Notes under the pieces: generated by a model
Seen by the model: only the letters and a program-made list of their open reading frames with translations
Told to the model about the DNA's origin: nothing
The model's database searches: none
Translations under genes and position numbers: made by a program
Origin: Clostridia bacterium
GTDB taxonomy: Bacteria; Bacillota; UBA994; PWPR01
NCBI GenBank assembly: GCA_003557085.1
Contig: PWPR01000069.1
Span: forward strand, 1-40,781
Length of the DNA: 40,781 nt
Direction: 5' to 3'
Shown here: positions 24,783 through 32,969 of the stretch, piece after piece
How the letters are laid out: every line of letters begins with the position of its first letter
Position numbering within the stretch: position 1 is the stretch's first letter

Positions 24783-25238
24783 TTATTCAATCCTCTCATA
24801 AAACTCTTTAAGAAGTGTTTCTAACTCACTTAACTCTTTTTCTCTAAATGTCAGCAATGCTTTCTCTAATACGTTTTTTCTAGCATGATAACTCAACTCT
24901 TTAAGCATTTCTTTTGCTTTATCTGTCAGGCATATTCTTTTTATTCTTCTATCTTTCTCGTCTTTCTTCCTATAAACAAGCTCCATATCTTCCAACCTAG
25001 TAATTTTTTCAGATATTGTATTATGTGAACGATCTGTTTTATCTGCTAGCTCACCTACACTAGGTGATATTTCTCTATCATCAAACTTCATATTTAAATC
25101 ATCAAGCTCAATGAGTAAATGAAACTGCTCTAAACTTAAACCGTATTTTTTTGCTACCTCATGATATCCTCTATGCAACTTATCATTAATCTGATCTTGC
25201 CATCTCATTATATTTTCAATCAACTCTGCTTTATTCAC
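24783..25238 (-). CDS. MarR family transcriptional regulator
   Basis: 151 residues. A winged helix-turn-helix occupies about 40-110: SVGELADKTDRSHNTISEKI is the recognition helix and YRKKDEKDRRIKRICLT the wing with the typical D-R-R residues. N- and C-terminal helices provide dimerisation. The start is GTG at 25236-25238 after GAGGAGG. It is the first gene of a unit with the O-methyltransferase. Two inverted repeats overlap its own promoter, which points to autorepression relieved by a ligand, probably a phenolic compound by family analogy. Confidence 0.92.
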   Translation of the reverse strand: MNKAELIENIMRWQDQINDKLHRGYHEVAKKYGLSLEQFHLLIELDDLNMKFDDREISPSVGELADKTDRSHNTISEKITRLEDMELVYRKKDEKDRRIKRICLTDKAKEMLKELSYHARKNVLEKALLTFREKELSELETLLKEFYERIE

Positions 25239-25261
25239 CCTGTGTTAACCTCCTCAATTTT

Positions 25262-25321
25262 ATATCGTGTCACGATATTGTCGTTTAGCGACATATTATC
25301 AGAGCAAGTTTTTTCTGTCAA
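25262..25321 (-). promoter_or_regulatory. Promoter and MarR-type operators
   Basis: On the minus strand TTGACA (25316-25321) and TAATAT (25293-25298) are spaced 17 bases. A perfect palindrome ATATCGTG-T-CACGATAT (25262-25278) lies downstream of the start site, and a second inverted repeat TGTCG-tttag-CGACA (25279-25293) abuts the -10. Both are placed to block transcription and are the probable binding sites of the adjacent MarR protein. Confidence 0.85.
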
Positions 25322-25337
25322 GTATTTAAAATAAATA

Positions 25338-25377
25338 ATCCTCCATCTTAGCATCAAAAGCTTAGATGGAGGGATTT
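25338..25377 (-). terminator. Hairpin terminator after the M20 amidohydrolase
   Basis: CCTCCATCT and AGATGGAGG form a 9-bp stem that extends with AGC/GCT across a T-T mismatch, around ATCAAAA. It lies between the amidohydrolase stop and the MarR promoter. The T tract behind it is weak. Confidence 0.6.
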
Positions 25378-25391
25378 TATAATTTAAAATA

Positions 25392-26705
25392 TTATTTTGA
25401 GAAGAACTCTTCCCACATCTCTAGATAACTATCTTTATTGTAAATAGGTTCAAAACTGTCTTTTACTTCTTGAGCCTTAGTTGCACCATCAACCAATAAA
25501 TCAATTACTGTCATTGCCATCGCTTTGGCTCCTAAAACATAAGCAATTTCTTCATCAACAATTTCATAATGCTTAGAATGACCTGCACCAGAAACTCCAC
25601 CTATATACGGATGTATGGCAGGAATTATATGCATAACATCCCCTATGTCTGATGAGCCAGTTCCATGCCTATCAGTTACTGCTACAGCCTCTTCTCCAAC
25701 AAGCTGTTCAAAGTTTTCTTTTATAAGATTATCCATAATAGCGTCATTTACTCTCGGCAAATAACCTGGAATTTCTGTTATCTCTACCTCAGCTCCAACA
25801 GCGTGTGCTCCAGCCTCTAAAGCCCTATTAACCTTTTGGCTTGCATCAATAATTGAGTCCATAGTTCTACCTCGAACGTAAGTCTCCATTATTACCTCTG
25901 CTGGGATTATATTAACCAAATCTCCACCCTTTGTTATAATAGGATGAACTCTTATATGATCATTATCTTGAAATGTTTCTCTGTTGGCATGTATTGCCAT
26001 GAGACCAATATTAGCTGCATTAAGTGCATTTACACCATTATGAGGAGCTCCACCAGCGTGCGCTTCTTTGCCAATATATCTGACAAGCTTACCTACAAAA
26101 CCATTGCTAGTCCCACCGACAGCAGCCTTAATATCTTCTCCTGTAGCAGAACTGTGGTACATCATTAACATGTCTATATCATCAAGTTCACCAAGAGCTA
26201 TAAACTCCTGTTTACCACCTAAGAACTTAATTTTGCCCTCATCTCTCAACTTTTGACGATAACCTATCTCAACATACTCTTCAGCAGGTACAGCCATAAA
26301 AGTAACATCACCACTTAGTTCATTTATTACACCACTTTTAATTAAACCAATAGCAGCACCAAGCATACCAGCTATCTGAGCATTATGACCACAAGAGTGA
26401 GCTGCTCCAGTCTGAGGGTCTGCATGAGGATGATCAGGGCAAACTACTGCATCAAGCTCCCCCATTACAGCAACATTAGGACCACTTTCTTTACCTTTAG
26501 CTTTAGCTATAACACCTGTAATACCAACTTCATCCCTATATGGCAGTGCTAACTCTTCAAAAATCTCTTTAACAATTCCTGCTGTTCTAAACTCTTTATA
26601 TCCAAGCTCTGGATGAGCAAATATATCATTGCCTATTCCAATTATCTTATCCTTATTCTCTTCTATTACCTGACACACTTTATCTTTTAACTCTTGTTTA
26701 TTCAT
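25392..26705 (-). CDS. M20 family amidohydrolase (AbgB-like)
   Basis: About 437 residues. An N-terminal helix leads into a di-metal site: GELDAVVCPDHPHADPQTGAAHSCGHN provides Cys/His ligands, AVPAEEYVE the Glu pair and KEAHAGGAPHNG the dimerisation-domain His. The long ELDAV-to-CGHN stretch and the C-terminal TGSSDIGDVMHIIPAIHP match AbgB-type p-aminobenzoyl-glutamate or N-acyl amino-acid hydrolases. It cleaves an amide in the cytoplasm; the natural substrate is uncertain. The start ATG (26703-26705) follows GGGAGG; the upstream TTG at 26717 lies within that site. A hairpin sits directly before the binding site. Confidence 0.88.
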   Translation of the reverse strand: MNKQELKDKVCQVIEENKDKIIGIGNDIFAHPELGYKEFRTAGIVKEIFEELALPYRDEVGITGVIAKAKGKESGPNVAVMGELDAVVCPDHPHADPQTGAAHSCGHNAQIAGMLGAAIGLIKSGVINELSGDVTFMAVPAEEYVEIGYRQKLRDEGKIKFLGGKQEFIALGELDDIDMLMMYHSSATGEDIKAAVGGTSNGFVGKLVRYIGKEAHAGGAPHNGVNALNAANIGLMAIHANRETFQDNDHIRVHPIITKGGDLVNIIPAEVIMETYVRGRTMDSIIDASQKVNRALEAGAHAVGAEVEITEIPGYLPRVNDAIMDNLIKENFEQLVGEEAVAVTDRHGTGSSDIGDVMHIIPAIHPYIGGVSGAGHSKHYEIVDEEIAYVLGAKAMAMTVIDLLVDGATKAQEVKDSFEPIYNKDSYLEMWEEFFSK

Positions 26706-26722
26706 AGATCCTCCCAATTAAT

Positions 26723-26747
26723 AAAGTCAGCTTTGAAGGCTGACTTT
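26723..26747. terminator. Hairpin between the GWPVG lipoprotein and the amidohydrolase
   Basis: AAAGTCAGC (26723-26731) and GCTGACTTT (26739-26747) form a 9-bp stem with a 7-base loop. On the minus strand it follows the lipoprotein stop and is succeeded by only a short T tract, then by the amidohydrolase ribosome binding site about 6 bases later. Confidence 0.7.
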
Positions 26748-26748
26748 T

Positions 26749-27153
26749 TTATTTAACTTCAAACCCAATACTTTCTTGCAGTTTATTATCAATATATATT
26801 CTTACTTCATATTTTCCAACAGGCCAACCTGAATCAGGAATACTCAAACTGAAGTTAAAATCACTCGTGACATTGCTGATTGTCATCTTTGCACTATCAA
26901 TGAATGTTTCTTCTCCTTCTATATAATACCATTCCCCCTTTATCTCTGTACTGCCTGGGTTGTTTTTTAGAACTCCTACTAAATAAAAGGCTTCTGTGTC
27001 TACTTCAAAAACATTTGCATATATGATTTCATCGCCTTCAACTTTTGCTAACTTAAGATCAGTAAAATTAGCTGTTGTAAAGCTTGCCTCACAACTACAA
27101 CTGGCAAACACTGTTAAAATTAAAATAGTATATAGAATCAACTTTATTCTCAT
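26749..27153 (-). CDS. Predicted lipoprotein with a GWPVG-type C-terminal domain
   Basis: 134 residues. The N-terminus is a signal peptide ending in TVFASCSCEAS; FASC is an acceptable though not perfect lipobox with Cys19 as the modified residue. The mature part shares with its upstream neighbour a domain of about 90 residues: EIKGEWYYIEG, FSLSIPDSGWPVGKYEVRIY and a final FEVK. That pattern suggests a small beta-sandwich displayed outside the membrane. The domain family is not recognised. It starts 6 bases after the neighbour and is the second gene of the pair. Confidence 0.7.
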   Translation of the reverse strand: MRIKLILYTILILTVFASCSCEASFTTANFTDLKLAKVEGDEIIYANVFEVDTEAFYLVGVLKNNPGSTEIKGEWYYIEGEETFIDSAKMTISNVTSDFNFSLSIPDSGWPVGKYEVRIYIDNKLQESIGFEVK

Positions 27154-27159
27154 AAGTTA

Positions 27160-27819
27160 TTACCTTACTGAGAATTTCTTTCCAACTTGGAACTGACCTT
27201 GTACATAAACATTAACCTCATATGCACCAACAGGCCAGCCAGCATCTGGTTTACTAAAAGAGAAATAAGCATTCTGTGCTTCTTCTGTGGTATAAAGCTC
27301 CGCTACTGCTACTTGATCCCCCTCACATACCCACTCTCCTTGAATATCTGTACCAATAGGTAAGCCAGCCACACTAAAAGTTGCAAATATTTCCGGTGTA
27401 TCAACAGCGAAAGTGCTTGTGACGTTCATTGGCTGCAAGGTGCTCGCATTTACTCCCAGTGCAGTTTGCAGATTAGAAATATTACCACCTAAGAAAATTG
27501 ACGCTATAAAGACTATGACAATTAAGAATACTGCTAATAAGAATAGTTTCTTAATTATGCCACCTTTCTTTTTCTCTTTTACCTTCTTTTGTTTTTTAAA
27601 CTTAATTTCACCACTAGTGCCTATACTTGCTTCCTTGCCTTTAAAAAATGACTTTCTAGATGATTCTTGATCGTGTGTTAAACTGTTATAATCTCTAAAC
27701 TTTTCTCTTGTTGTATGCTCTTGCTGAGTCTGTTGATCATTACTTGCTACTTTAGCTCCACAGGACGTGCAAAACGCTGACCCTTTGTCCAGCTCTTTCC
27801 CACACTGCTTACAAAACAC
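27160..27819 (-). CDS. Zinc-ribbon membrane protein with a GWPVG-type C-terminal domain
   Basis: 219 residues in three parts: a zinc ribbon with C3, C6, C17 and C20 (residues 1-24), a Lys-rich linker, a membrane helix (91-110), and an outside domain (about 133-219) with DIQGEWVCEG, FSFSKPDAGWPVGAYEVNVY and KKFSVR. The ribbon should be cytoplasmic and the last domain outside. The outside domain is homologous to that of the following lipoprotein, evidence of gene duplication. The start is GTG at 27817-27819, 9 bases behind GGAGG. Function unknown; a role in envelope sensing is only a guess. Confidence 0.75.
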   Translation of the reverse strand: MFCKQCGKELDKGSAFCTSCGAKVASNDQQTQQEHTTREKFRDYNSLTHDQESSRKSFFKGKEASIGTSGEIKFKKQKKVKEKKKGGIIKKLFLLAVFLIVIVFIASIFLGGNISNLQTALGVNASTLQPMNVTSTFAVDTPEIFATFSVAGLPIGTDIQGEWVCEGDQVAVAELYTTEEAQNAYFSFSKPDAGWPVGAYEVNVYVQGQFQVGKKFSVR

Positions 27820-27965
27820 TTGTATACGCCTCCATTTCTCATATTGGGGCTCTAGAGCATAAAGAAATAATAATCAGATAAGGCACCATCTCCTTTATTA
27901 AAGACTCAACTTATAATTACTTCTCTTAACTATATTTTATTACATTTATTGAATAAATATAACCC

Positions 27966-28988
27966 TTACTCAAGATTATTATTTAAAAACTCTTCATAAT
28001 TTATCAGATTTTTTTGTAATAACTCAGGAGTATTAAGATCATATGGACATTTTTCTATACATTGCCCACAATCAATACAGTCATTTATTTTCTGCATGTT
28101 TTCTTGCCATTTTTCTGTTAAGAAGTTTTGATATACTGCTCTTCTAAGTAATAAAGACATCCTAGCAGCAGTATTAATTGGGATTCCCACTAGACATGGC
28201 ATGCAGTATCCACAGCCCCTGCAAAAGTCCTTGGCCAACTCATCTTGATATTCTTTTATTGCTTTCTTAATCTCTTTATCCATTATAGGTGGTGTAGCTT
28301 CATAAATTAAAAACTCATTAAGTTCCCAATCTTTTTGGACTCCCCATATTGGTACTACATTTTCATATTGCCTTAAAAAAGCAAAAGCAGCTTTGGCATT
28401 ATCAATTAGCCCTCCTGCGAGAGCTTTCATTGCAATTACTCCTACATTTGCCTTTTTTGCCTTTTCAATTAAATCTAAATCCCTTTTTGCAGATATTAAA
28501 CTCAAAGGGAATTGGATCGTCTCATAAAGACCACTTTCAATTGCTTTTTCAGCTATTTCTATACTATGAGTTGTTATACCAATATGTCTAATTTTCCCAG
28601 ATTCCTTTGCTTTAAGAAGAGCCCTATATAAGCCATCTTCAGAGGATTCTGTTGGCACAAACTTCATATTATGTAGCTGGTAAACATCTATATAATCTGT
28701 TTTTAGTTTACTTAAACTTGTACTTAAATGCTGCTCTAATTCCTCAGCTGTTTTGGCATGTGTTTTAGTTGCGATAATTATTTCACTTCTAACGTCACTA
28801 AGTGCATATCCAATTTTTTCTTCACTATCACTATATGCTCTAGCAGTATCAAAAAAATCTATTCCATATTCATAAGCTTTTCTGAGGATCTCTTTAGTAG
28901 TTTCCTTGTCTATTCTTTGGATTGGGAGTGCACCAAATCCAGTTCTGCTAATCTCAAGGTTTGTACGTCCAAGTATCATCTTATTCAT
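27966..28988 (-). CDS. Aldo/keto reductase with C-terminal 4Fe-4S ferredoxin domain
   Basis: 340 residues. The N-terminal TIM barrel has the AKR tetrad D47 (FFDTARAY), Y52, K75 (ATKTH) and H106 (YQLHNM). The C-terminal part has Cys clusters CRGCGYCMPC and CIDCGQCIEKCPY, which would bind iron-sulfur clusters. This domain pair is known in a widespread AKR subgroup of anaerobes; it may couple NAD(P)H-type chemistry with ferredoxin-like electron transfer. The substrate is unknown. It lies 29 bases after rho with no terminator between, so it may be read through from the fba-rho unit. Confidence 0.88.
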   Translation of the reverse strand: MNKMILGRTNLEISRTGFGALPIQRIDKETTKEILRKAYEYGIDFFDTARAYSDSEEKIGYALSDVRSEIIIATKTHAKTAEELEQHLSTSLSKLKTDYIDVYQLHNMKFVPTESSEDGLYRALLKAKESGKIRHIGITTHSIEIAEKAIESGLYETIQFPLSLISAKRDLDLIEKAKKANVGVIAMKALAGGLIDNAKAAFAFLRQYENVVPIWGVQKDWELNEFLIYEATPPIMDKEIKKAIKEYQDELAKDFCRGCGYCMPCLVGIPINTAARMSLLLRRAVYQNFLTEKWQENMQKINDCIDCGQCIEKCPYDLNTPELLQKNLINYEEFLNNNLE

Positions 28989-29017
28989 TAACTATTTAAG
29001 CTCCTTCTCTTTAGGAT

Positions 29018-30274
29018 TTAATTAAATACTTTTTCAATTATCTCTAAAAAATCTTTATTGTTCTTGCTTAATCTTATGTTCTTAATAATTTCTTGGGTTT
29101 GGTTAATACTTGTCTCTGGGTTGATTGAGTTGCGTAGTTGCCAGATTACTTTAAGTTCATCTTCACTTATTAATAACTCTTCTCTTCTTGTGCTTGAACG
29201 AATTATATCAAGTGCAGGATAAATTCTTCTTTGAGCTAGCTTTCTATCTAGGTGAAGCTCCATATTCCCAGTACCCTTAAACTCTTCGTATATAACATCA
29301 TCCATCCTGCTCCCAGTGTTTACCAGAGCTGTTGCAATGATTGTTAAGCTGCCTCCATGCTCTATATTTCTTGCAGAACCATAAAAACTCTTTGGGTTAT
29401 ATAATGCTGCTGGATCCAACCCTCCTGATAAAGTCCTTCCACTTGGGCTAACTACTAAGTTTGATGCCCTTGCCAGTCTTGTTATACTATCAAGCAAGAT
29501 AACTACATCTCTTCCATGCTCTACTAAGCGCTTAGCTCTTTCACTAATCATCTCTGCAAGTTTCACATGGTTTTCTGGTCTTTCATCAAATGTAGATGCT
29601 AAAACTTCAGCCCTAGGACTTACTGAGCGTTCCATCTCTGTTACTTCTTCTGGTCTCTCATCAATTAAAAGTATAATTAAATATGCTTCTGGATGATTCT
29701 CTTCTATACTTTTAGCTATATTGCTCAATATTGTAGTTTTACCTGCTTTTGGTGGAGAAACTATTAACCCTCTTTGCCCTTTTCCTATTGGGCTAATAAT
29801 ATCAATTAATCTGGTAGATATCTCTCCATCTTCTCTTTCCAAAGTAAATTTTTCATTTGGATGAATAGGTGTCAAATTGCCAAAATCAATTCTTTGAGAG
29901 GCCTTCTCAGGATCTTCCCCATTAATTGCTTCTACAAACAAAAGTGCATAATACTTCTCTTTATCTTTTGGGGGCCTTACTTTTCCCGCGACTAGATCTC
30001 CAGAGTGCATACTAAACCTTCTAATTTGCGAAGGAGAAACATAAATGTCTTCATTGCTCGGTAAATAATTGATTGGCCTTAAAAAGCCATAGCCGTCGTT
30101 CATAATATCTAAAACACCTGAAGCAAAAATGAAGCCATCTTTTTCCACATTTGCTTTTAATATTTCAAAGACCAACTCTTTCTTTCTTAATCTTGAATAT
30201 CCATCAATTTCTAGTTCTTTTGCGATTGCTAACAGGTCTTGTATCGTTTTACTTTCTAATTCTTGAATATGCAT
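29018..30274 (-). CDS. rho: Transcription termination factor Rho
   Basis: 418 residues, the compact form without a large N-terminal insertion. Residues 1-45 are the N-terminal helical domain, followed by the RNA-binding cold-shock-like domain (FASGVLDIMNDGYGFLRP). The ATPase core has Walker A PPKAGKTT, the ILLIDERPEEVTEM segment, the Q/R-loop region and LDSITRLARA. The ring hexamer pulls RNA from the polymerase. In Bacillus subtilis the order is fbaA-tal-murAB-glpX-rho-rpmE; here murA and rpmE are missing. The start ATG follows AGGAGG, which lies within a short inverted repeat ACCTC-AG-GAGGT. Confidence 0.97.
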   Translation of the reverse strand: MHIQELESKTIQDLLAIAKELEIDGYSRLRKKELVFEILKANVEKDGFIFASGVLDIMNDGYGFLRPINYLPSNEDIYVSPSQIRRFSMHSGDLVAGKVRPPKDKEKYYALLFVEAINGEDPEKASQRIDFGNLTPIHPNEKFTLEREDGEISTRLIDIISPIGKGQRGLIVSPPKAGKTTILSNIAKSIEENHPEAYLIILLIDERPEEVTEMERSVSPRAEVLASTFDERPENHVKLAEMISERAKRLVEHGRDVVILLDSITRLARASNLVVSPSGRTLSGGLDPAALYNPKSFYGSARNIEHGGSLTIIATALVNTGSRMDDVIYEEFKGTGNMELHLDRKLAQRRIYPALDIIRSSTRREELLISEDELKVIWQLRNSINPETSINQTQEIIKNIRLSKNNKDFLEIIEKVFN

Positions 30275-30325
30275 TGTAGGAGACCTCCTGAGGTTTTTGT
30301 TGAAGATTATGTTAGGTAAGAAGAA

Positions 30326-30348
30326 GGCTTAACCCTAAATTAAGCCTC
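30326..30348 (-). terminator. Hairpin between glpX and rho
   Basis: AGGCTTAA (30326-30333) and TTAAGCCT (30341-30348) form an 8-bp stem with a 7-base loop. Behind it on the minus strand is TCTTCTTACC rather than a pure T run, so termination is probably partial and rho may be read through. Confidence 0.55.
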
Positions 30349-30355
30349 CCATTTA

Positions 30356-31333
30356 TTATAGATCTTTCCAAACTGGTTTTTTATCTGAAAAGTGAGTTGC
30401 ACTGATAAAGCGGATAGTTCCGGTTTTTGATCTCATTACTAAAGTATGAGTCTCCGCTCCTCCCCCAAAGTATCTAACACCTTTGAGTGAATCCCCATCT
30501 GTAATGCCAGTGGCAGAAAAAATAACATCATTTCCTTTTACTAAATCATCCAACATTAATACTTGTTTCACATCTTCTAAGCCCATCTTCTTGCATCTTG
30601 CCAATTGTTCTGCATCTTCAGGCATAAGCCTTGCTTGCATATCCCCACCAAGACATTTTAGTGCTGCCGCTGCTAAAACACCTTCTGGAGCGCCACCAAT
30701 GCCAATTAACATATCTACACCTGTATTTGTCAGTGCTGCTGCAACTGCTGGGGCCACATCACCATCTGTAATAAGCTTACATCTAGCACCTGCTGCTCTA
30801 ACTTCTGCAATTTGTTTCTTATGTCTAGGTCTGTCTAGAAGAACAACTGTTAAGTCACTTATTTCACAATTTTTTGCCTTTGCTAAAGCTCTAAGGTTTT
30901 CAGTTACACTATTATTAATATCGATTTTTCCTTTTCCTTCAGGACCAACACATATTTTATCCATATACATATCTGGCGCGTGTAACAAACACCCTTCTGG
31001 TGCTACTGCTAATACAGCTATTGAGTTTGGCTGACCTTTTGCTACTAAGTTCGTGCCTTCTAAGGGATCAACTGCTATATCGACTTTTGCTCCTTTGCCA
31101 CTACCTACTTTTTCTCCAATGTAAAGCATTGGAGCTTCATCCATTTCACCCTCACCTATGACGACTGTACCATCAATATCAACTGTATCAAACATTGCTC
31201 GCATAGCTTTTACTGCTTCGTCGTCAGCTGAAATTTTATCTCCCTTGCCCATCCATCTTGCTGCTTCAAGAGCAGCCAATTCTGTTACACGAGCAAGCTC
31301 AAGTGAAAGTTGTCTATCCATTATTGATTTCAT
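30356..31333 (-). CDS. glpX: Fructose-1,6-bisphosphatase class II
   Basis: 325 residues. The GlpX signature is clear: VVIGEGEMDEAPMLYIGE, then IAVDPLEGTNLVAKGQPNSI with the metal-binding Asp/Glu residues, LITDGDVAPA and GIGGAPEGVLAAAALK. It removes the 1-phosphate from fructose 1,6-bisphosphate for gluconeogenesis. ATG at 31333 follows AAAGGTAG; a second ATG lies four codons later. It begins 8 bases after the fsa gene and is part of the fba-fsa-glpX-rho unit. Confidence 0.96.
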   Translation of the reverse strand: MKSIMDRQLSLELARVTELAALEAARWMGKGDKISADDEAVKAMRAMFDTVDIDGTVVIGEGEMDEAPMLYIGEKVGSGKGAKVDIAVDPLEGTNLVAKGQPNSIAVLAVAPEGCLLHAPDMYMDKICVGPEGKGKIDINNSVTENLRALAKAKNCEISDLTVVLLDRPRHKKQIAEVRAAGARCKLITDGDVAPAVAAALTNTGVDMLIGIGGAPEGVLAAAALKCLGGDMQARLMPEDAEQLARCKKMGLEDVKQVLMLDDLVKGNDVIFSATGITDGDSLKGVRYFGGGAETHTLVMRSKTGTIRFISATHFSDKKPVWKDL

Positions 31334-31341
31334 TATATCAT

Positions 31342-31986
31342 CTACCTTTGTGATTTCTTCCAGTCTGCTATAAATTTATCTAACCCTATCTCTGTTAAAG
31401 GATGCTTTAGCATATCATCAAGCACCTTAAAAGGTATAGTTGCTATGTCTGCTCCGGCAAGTGCTGCTTCTGTAACATGTCTTGGGTGTCTAATGCTAGC
31501 AGCAATTATTTCACAGTTAATATCAAAAAGACTAAATATCTCTGCTAACTCAACTACTACCTGCATGCCATCATGACCAATCTGATCTACTCTGCCAATA
31601 AATGGAGACACATATGTTGCCCCTGCTTTAGCTGCTAATAATCCTTGGTTTGCAGAAAAGACTAAAGTAACATTAGTTTTTATGCCTTCTTCACTTAATA
31701 TCTTGACTGCCTTTAAACCTTCTTTTGTCATCGGAATCTTAATGACAATGTTCTCAGCAATACCTGAAAGCTCCCTAGCTTCAGCTATCATTCCTTCACT
31801 ATCAGTTGCAATAACCTCAGCACTTACAGGTCCCTCAACCACTTTACATATTTGCCTTAAGATTTCCTTTTCATCTCCTATTTCCCGGGAAATAAGTGTG
31901 GGATTAGTTGTTACCCCCGCCACATAACCTAGCTCTAGAGATGATTTAATCTGATCTAAGTTTGCAGTATCAATATAAATTTTCAT
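31342..31986 (-). CDS. fsa: Fructose-6-phosphate aldolase / short transaldolase
   Basis: 214 residues, the short TalC/FSA type. Key features: MKIYIDTANLDQIK start, GVTTNPTLISRE, the Schiff-base lysine K83 in NIVIKIPMT, NVTLVFSANQGLLAAKAGA and SPFIGRVDQIG. Members either transfer dihydroxyacetone between sugar phosphates or split fructose 6-phosphate; Bacillus YwjH/Tal in the same gene order acts as transaldolase. It begins 6 bases after fba. Confidence 0.95.
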   Translation of the reverse strand: MKIYIDTANLDQIKSSLELGYVAGVTTNPTLISREIGDEKEILRQICKVVEGPVSAEVIATDSEGMIAEARELSGIAENIVIKIPMTKEGLKAVKILSEEGIKTNVTLVFSANQGLLAAKAGATYVSPFIGRVDQIGHDGMQVVVELAEIFSLFDINCEIIAASIRHPRHVTEAALAGADIATIPFKVLDDMLKHPLTEIGLDKFIADWKKSQR

Positions 31987-31992
31987 GATTCT

Positions 31993-32847
31993 CTAAGCTC
32001 TATTACTACTGCCAAATAGGCGAATCTTCTCTTTAACTATTTCTTTCATGGCACTTCTTGCTGGGCTTAAAATTTTTCTTGGGTCAAAGACTTCTGGATT
32101 ATCATTTACGTATTCATGTAAAGCCTTAGTAAATGCTTGTCTAATATTAGTATCAATATTAACTTTACAGATACCCATATCAATAGCCTTTCGAACTGCT
32201 TCTTCTGGCACTCCTGAAGCACCATGTAATACAAGTGGAGTATCAATTAGCTCAGTTATTCTTTTCAATCTTTCAAACCTAAGTTTTGGTTCACCCTTAT
32301 ATACTCCGTGTGCTGTTCCGATTGCTACAGCTAAAGCATCTACATTTGTCTGTTCTATAAAAGTCTTTGCTTCTTCTGGCACAGTAAAAGCTGCTTCACT
32401 CTCACTAACATGAATATCATCTTCTGTTCCGCCGATTCTTCCTAACTCAGCCTCAACAGTAACTCCCATTGGGTGAGCTGCCTCTACTACTTTCCTGGTT
32501 ATGGCTATATTATCCTCTAGTGGGTGCTTAGAGCCATCAATCATTACAGAAGTGAAACCTTTTCGTAAGCACATCATAACTTGATCAAAATCAGTTCCAT
32601 GGTCTAAATGCATAACTATTGGTACGTCAGCATTCTTCTCAGCAGCTCTAACTAGACCCATTATATAGTCAATACCAGCATACTTAAGAGCTCCTTGGCT
32701 AGCCTGTAAAATCACAGGTGCTCGCTCCTCAACTGCGGCCTCAATAATTGCTTGAACAATCTCCATATTGTTCGTGTTAAAAGCTCCTACTGCATACTTA
32801 TTGCGTTGTGCGTCTTCCAGTACTTCTCGCAAAGTTACAAAAGGCAT
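31993..32847 (-). CDS. fba: Class II fructose-bisphosphate aldolase
   Basis: 284 residues from the ATG at 32845-32847, which stands 6 bases behind AGGAGG; the frame continues to an ATG at 32865 without support. Zinc ligands and catalytic residues lie in PIVMHLDHGTD, VEAELGRIGG, AVAIGTAHGVYKG and LVLHGASGVP. It splits fructose 1,6-bisphosphate to triose phosphates and works backwards in gluconeogenesis. It is the first gene of the carbon unit. A TATAAT on the minus strand (32879-32884) is a plausible -10 for the unit, with no convincing -35. Confidence 0.96.
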   Translation of the reverse strand: MPFVTLREVLEDAQRNKYAVGAFNTNNMEIVQAIIEAAVEERAPVILQASQGALKYAGIDYIMGLVRAAEKNADVPIVMHLDHGTDFDQVMMCLRKGFTSVMIDGSKHPLEDNIAITRKVVEAAHPMGVTVEAELGRIGGTEDDIHVSESEAAFTVPEEAKTFIEQTNVDALAVAIGTAHGVYKGEPKLRFERLKRITELIDTPLVLHGASGVPEEAVRKAIDMGICKVNIDTNIRQAFTKALHEYVNDNPEVFDPRKILSPARSAMKEIVKEKIRLFGSSNRA

Positions 32848-32969
32848 CTCTATTCCTCCTATCAATATATCTTCTTACATTATAACTTAATAAAACTATA
32901 AACTAAATGTAAAAAGAGAAAAACACAGACTTTGATGACCATTGTACTATGTACTTCTCAACTTTTTAA

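Noticed and set aside
30483..31034. 183-codon open frame opposite glpX
   Set aside because: Antisense to conserved glpX sequence, Ser/Ala/Thr-rich, no family likeness; a codon-bias shadow.
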